Part shown: one piece after another, positions 59,942 to 64,000 of the stretch
Numbering within the stretch: the first letter of the stretch is position 1
Layout of the letters: every line of letters begins with the position of its first letter
Assembly: GCF_000150705.2 (NCBI RefSeq)
Contig: NW_015440950.1
Location: 1,180,372-1,244,371, forward strand
Origin: Paracoccidioides lutzii Pb01
Taxonomy: Eukaryota; Ascomycota; Eurotiomycetes; Onygenales; Ajellomycetaceae
Direction: 5' to 3'
Length of the DNA: 64,000 nucleotides
The notes under the pieces: model-generated
Seen by the model: the letters and a program-made list of their open reading frames with translations, nothing else
The model's database searches: none
What the model was told of the DNA's origin: nothing
Program-made: the position numbers and the translations under genes

Positions 59942-62477
59942 TACTACGTCGTTAAGATGTGGTTTGGAAAGACTTAGCGACGATGCTTCTTCGACGTGGT
60001 GGATCATACATAGTCTTGGCATTCAGGGGGTAGAACCATTTGGCTACAACGCAGAGAGATCGAAATAGGCTGTCGTTGCAATCTCATTTTCAGCTTCGCA
60101 AAGCCATCTCGCATTTACCGGAGGTGTTGACTACAATTTTAATGCATCGGCCTGTCCGGTGTTTCCATGGTAAATTCTGACATTGGTTTAGTTTCTATTA
60201 TATTGTATATCAGCAGTAAATGACATAGAACAAGAGTCATCAAAAAGCTGATAAGAGCAATCAAAGCAGACAAGGAGTTGCAATGCTTTCCATCCAGAGA
60301 GGCATATTTCCCAAGGGCCTCCTCTATACTTTGTCCGAAAAAGAAAACAGATCTGAAAGTAAAAGAAGAAGAAAAGCCCAAACAGTTTTTATTATGCGTC
60401 TGGCCAGCATCAGTAACTATTAGCTCTATGGTTCAAATCATCCTCACTGTTCCACGAAAGTATCTTGATACCAAAGCGTGGCTGAAAACTGGTAAATTCG
60501 CTTGCATCGCTCTGGGTCGACCTTGCAAAGTGGAAGACGCAGTCGTCCTCGATTGGCCTGAAATATTCCGAAGAGTAAAAGAAATCACCCCCAAAATCTC
60601 CCATTGACGTATCTTCCGAGTGGGTTGAGGCTAACCTAATTCCCTTGGGTTCCATTGGTCCTGTTGAATAGCCTTATGTGCAGAGTGGATGTTCATTCTC
60701 CTCCCAATGCTCGAAAGAAGTGCCGTTTTCCCTCAGTCGTTTTGCAACAGCCCAGAGATCATGCCAATGTTTCTGGTCAAGTTAGCCGGTGACTGACTAC
60801 TTACCTAGTCCCTTCAAGCTCGATTACTGAAATACCTTATATCTACAATCTTGGACAGGTTCATGCATCAGAACGATAGGAATGATAAACTAGACTCCTA
60901 TCTCCTCACTTCCATGCTTGCTTCCTGGGCTAGGAGTAATCCATGCGAAGTTGGCAAACGAAGAAAATATCCCACTCTTGACGTTTTTCAAGGGAAGGGC
61001 CATTGTCGCTACCGTCTTGTGTATGAAGAGGATAACTTCATATATAGCTAGACCTTTTGAGATGTCCTAGCAGATGCTTGAGCAAAACGACGTCATCCAT
61101 GACATTTCTCGACGGGTAGTTATCCGAAACACTAAAAAGAGCCTCATAGAGAGCTTGGAGGTCTGGGTTCGGCTGTCACTAGCCGAAGCACGTAATCCAA
61201 CCCTATGTGCAGGATAGAAGGCGGAAATGTTTCACTCATACGGGGCTCCGAGACCGGAGTGAGGGTCCGGTTGAACTGAATATGTTGGCGAGAAGAACAA
61301 TGTGGGGGATTATCATATAGAAAGCTAATGAACATCATCAACCATGCATGGCGCATTGAATTTTCAACGTATTCGTATTCCAGGATGCGGCGTCTTTCCT
61401 GATCAGCAGACTGGACCAGTTTTCAAACTTGAGATATCGTTGGCATTATTATTGATTCCTGATGGCCGTGCCGATGCATGCTCGCTTGTTTGTCCTGGTT
61501 TTGTCCTGGTTTAACTATCAGGATGAGGGCCGGTCATCTCCAGTATTATTAATCCACGGTCTGCAGAAGCTTGGCAAGGCTAAGCCGCAGAGGGCAGCAG
61601 CTAGCCCCGCTTAGGCTAAGCGCTGGGCTGGATGTCAAGGGAAGGGCGTAAAGAAAAGACAGGGGTCACTGTAGGGTGATTAATTAGTTACCTAAAGACC
61701 AGGCGGGCGGCTGAAGCGAACAGCCAACATCCTCACCCGCAACCTTGTGAAGTCGTGAAATTCATCTCCAACCTGACTTGGATAAAGATAGCTCTGCATG
61801 AAATAAATGGGATAGTCCATTCTGTTTGTTGTCTCTGAGACCTTGGTTATTCCATTTCTCGGATGCTGCAACAATAAACTGGCAAGGTTAAGCAAGTTGG
61901 AGAAAAGCAACACGTTGCTATCGGACGAGTGATCATGAAGCTCCATACTGCGAAACAAAGTGGAGAATCTCAATTGTGTCAATTCTAGCCATGGCCCATT
62001 ATCTTTGACGTCGAAACTAGCTGGGTTGCTGCATCGGGCTAAATATCACCTCTCTGACTCCCGAGTCTTCGCCATCAGATTCCAAGTATCTGATCCCGCA
62101 TGAGGGATCTGATTCTAGTGTAGAATACACACCACTGCCACTCTCCGTGAAAGGTCATCCTAAAACCGAACCCGGTCAACCTGGCGGGGGGGGTAGTGTG
62201 GGACCCATGCAGACCTGGACAAACATAAAGCTCTCTGACTCCAATTCCTCTTTCTCTCTTCTTCTCTGCGTGTCCCTTGCAAATACTTCCTCCTTCAACA
62301 CCATCTGCTCTTCATATCCAGAACGCTTTGATATGTTTCATCATTAGTTATTTCATATGACCGTGAACATATTGGCGATTTCGCATTGCCTTCTGGGGCG
62401 TCATCTTCACTCCTGTTTCCCAAACCTAGACCAAATACCAGGGGAAACGTTCAGCTCCTGCAGCTCCGAATTGTACC
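59942..62477. other. Intergenic, no supported gene
   Basis: About 2.5 kb. Opposite-strand frames at 60,278-60,607 (+) and 60,410-60,655 (-) both look slightly protein-like but overlap, and neither has splice partners. A minus frame at 61,692-61,982 (Leu-rich) has no domain. The 62,000-62,477 part probably holds the promoter and leader of the homeodomain gene. Confidence 0.5.
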
Positions 62478-64000
62478 ATGGAGTACTTTGATTTCGAACA
62501 AGCTGCTCAGGAAGATTATGTGGCATATGACAGCCCTGTCATCGACGAATCTGATATCGTGGCGCAGTATGACTCCTTAGTATTTTATAAGGACCTCGGT
62601 CTCCCTACTGGAGCCTCAGCCGTGCAGACAGATGAGGCTAAGGGGAAAAATGAACCATTCATAAGTTTATTCGATAAAGGTGTCTTTCCTGTCACTCGCG
62701 CTACAGAGCCCTGTGGTCTCTGTCGCGCTCGCGGCCTCGACTGTTTCATGGCTAAGCGGGGCGTGATGCGAAATAACGGCTGCACATGTTGCATCTCTTT
62801 GTACCGTGAATGCAGTTTTACCCGGACAAAGCCCCATGAAAAGGGCCTGGATACGTTACATGTTGTGTCTGAAGACAGCTACGTGCCAATCGGCGGTTTC
62901 ACCGGCAAGAAAGCTTTACGGTCCTTTAAAGGCGGCGCTGGCGGTTCGGCATTCGAAGACACAGATTCAAAAGGTCGAAAGACTGGTGCTAGATTTTCTC
63001 GAGAAGCTCTTCGGGTTCTAAAGACGTGGCTAACGGAGAATGCCGGCCACCCCTATCCGACAGACGAGGAAAAGGACGAATTGAAAATAAAGACTGGTCT
63101 AAAGCGAAGCCAGATTTGCAATTGGCTCGCAAATGCCCGTCGTCGGGGTAAAGTTCGGCCCAGTCTCCGTGCCAGCTCTCCTCGACCTACCGGGCCTATC
63201 GATATTCCACGGAAACAATTAGCTCCAGGTGTTGATATCACCGATTTGACTCCCCTTGAGCGTTGGAAGCATTCTCCCCCTGAGCACGAACCTGCATCGG
63301 CTACTGCCATTATTCGAGCCATGGCCAATGCTCCTTACGTTCCAGAGAGAAATTCATCAAGTGGCAGTCGTGTCCGGTCGCACTCTCGGAACACAGGGTC
63401 CAGTAACGATGGCTCGAGCTTCTCAAACTTGATGCCAGCTCCGTCGGTGAGTAGTTACAGCTTTGAAACAACAAAGTCCAGTACCTCCGACATGTCATTT
63501 GCATCTGCATTTTCCCATCGTTCGTCTCGCTCCTCGTTTAACTCCGCGGACTCAAAAGAACGCCGCCGACGCCGTCACAGGTCTGTAGTAGGGCAAAACA
63601 CCTTTCAAAAAGCTCGTGCCGCCAGAATTTTCCAGTGTACCTTTTGTGCTGATTCATTTACAACGAAGTATGACTGGCAGCGACATGAGAAATCGCTGCA
63701 TCTTGCATTGGATAAATGGACATGTACGCCACAAGGAGGTGCAATATCGTTGAACGGTGCGATTGTCTGTGCGTTCTGCAAAAGTACTAATCCCGATATC
63801 GACCATCTTGAGGCGCATAACTTCAATGCTTGCCAAGAGAAGTCTATCCATGAACGGACTTTCTATCGGAAAGACCATCTTACTCAACATCTTCGCTTGA
63901 TGCATTCTGTAAAGTTCAGTCCTTGGATGGAAAACTGGAAAAGTGCTACTACCAAGATCAAATCGTGCTGTGGATTCTGCTCCTCCACCTTTACTACATG
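62478..64000 (+). CDS. Homeodomain (TALE-type) plus C2H2 zinc-finger transcription factor, 5' part
   Basis: The frame is open from the ATG at 62,478 (CACC-type context GTACCATGG) to the window edge, at least 507 residues, with no stop and no intron. The acidic N terminus is followed by a Cys cluster, CGLCRARGLDCF then NNGCTCCISLYRECSF, at about residues 79-115. The homeodomain spans about 172-226 (RFSREALRVLKTWLTENAG, then SQICNWLANARRRGK), with the atypical three-residue loop-type spacing and the WxxNxR core. A Ser-rich region precedes C2H2 fingers: FQCTFCADSFTTKYDWQRHE from about 385, a CxFC pair near 434, and HERTFYRKDHLTQHLRLMH near 458. This domain mix is a known fungal transcription-factor type. 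Targets are unknown. The 3' end lies outside the window. Confidence 0.9.
   Translation, partial: MEYFDFEQAAQEDYVAYDSPVIDESDIVAQYDSLVFYKDLGLPTGASAVQTDEAKGKNEPFISLFDKGVFPVTRATEPCGLCRARGLDCFMAKRGVMRNNGCTCCISLYRECSFTRTKPHEKGLDTLHVVSEDSYVPIGGFTGKKALRSFKGGAGGSAFEDTDSKGRKTGARFSREALRVLKTWLTENAGHPYPTDEEKDELKIKTGLKRSQICNWLANARRRGKVRPSLRASSPRPTGPIDIPRKQLAPGVDITDLTPLERWKHSPPEHEPASATAIIRAMANAPYVPERNSSSGSRVRSHSRNTGSSNDGSSFSNLMPAPSVSSYSFETTKSSTSDMSFASAFSHRSSRSSFNSADSKERRRRRHRSVVGQNTFQKARAARIFQCTFCADSFTTKYDWQRHEKSLHLALDKWTCTPQGGAISLNGAIVCAFCKSTNPDIDHLEAHNFNACQEKSIHERTFYRKDHLTQHLRLMHSVKFSPWMENWKSATTKIKSCCGFCSSTFTT

Noticed and set aside
1..64000. tRNA, rRNA, CRISPR arrays and intact transposase or reverse transcriptase genes
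   Set aside because: None was seen by eye. Isolated GGTTCGA-like words (for example near 23,034 and 48,095) lacked cloverleaf arms.

Overview
The window reads as a filamentous ascomycete nuclear genome. Genes have short introns (mostly 49-130 bp) with GTRNGT-type donors, CTRAC/CTGAC-like branch sites and YAG acceptors. Proteins are fungal in type, for example a bZIP-ankyrin protein, UstYa/DUF3328 proteins and an HSPA12-like Hsp70. Intergenic DNA is long and AT-rich, with triplet and homopolymer runs and ACGGAGTACTCCGT-like palindromes. This suggests a Eurotiomycete, perhaps Onygenales; the order is inference and was not tested. I recognised 18 protein genes or fragments and one decayed transporter. 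All gene models were spliced by eye.

Layout. 1-6.4 kb is gene-poor. 6.4-9.2 kb holds a divergent pair, a proteasome assembly chaperone 4-like gene (-) and a carnosine N-methyltransferase-like gene (+). 13.2-15.7 kb holds an Hsp70-like gene that carries an apparent one-base deletion. 19.1-20.2 kb encodes a DUF3445 (haem-dependent oxidative demethylase-like) membrane-anchored protein, and 21.7-22.9 kb a bZIP-ankyrin protein.

24.8-30.4 kb is the most interesting region. Two clear UstYa-family (DUF3328) genes and a third, divergent double-HxxHC membrane protein surround a two-exon gene for a 52-residue secreted peptide. That peptide has one Tyr/Phe-rich segment, YFFYVVPP, near its C terminus. 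The arrangement fits a compact, single-core cyclic RiPP (dikaritin-type) locus: the peptide would be made into the secretory pathway and its aromatic core crosslinked by the UstYa proteins. The bZIP-ankyrin and DUF3445 genes are possible regulator and tailoring neighbours, on position only.

The rest is mostly housekeeping. It includes an acyl-CoA thioesterase (34.9-36.1 kb), a class II aldolase-family protein (39.1-40.3 kb), a four-helix membrane protein (41.0-42.1 kb) and an unrecognised two-exon gene (43.7-44.2 kb). These are followed by a frameshifted MFS transporter relic (48.5-49.2 kb), the PTS2 receptor Pex7 (50.1-51.3 kb), a secreted alpha/beta hydrolase (51.8-53.0 kb) and an AlkB-like dioxygenase with CUE-like and GRF zinc modules (53.7-55.2 kb). 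The right end holds a von Willebrand A protein (55.5-57.8 kb), a small membrane protein (57.9-58.2 kb), an inactive E2-like protein (58.6-59.9 kb) and a homeodomain plus C2H2 factor running off the right edge (62.5 kb on).
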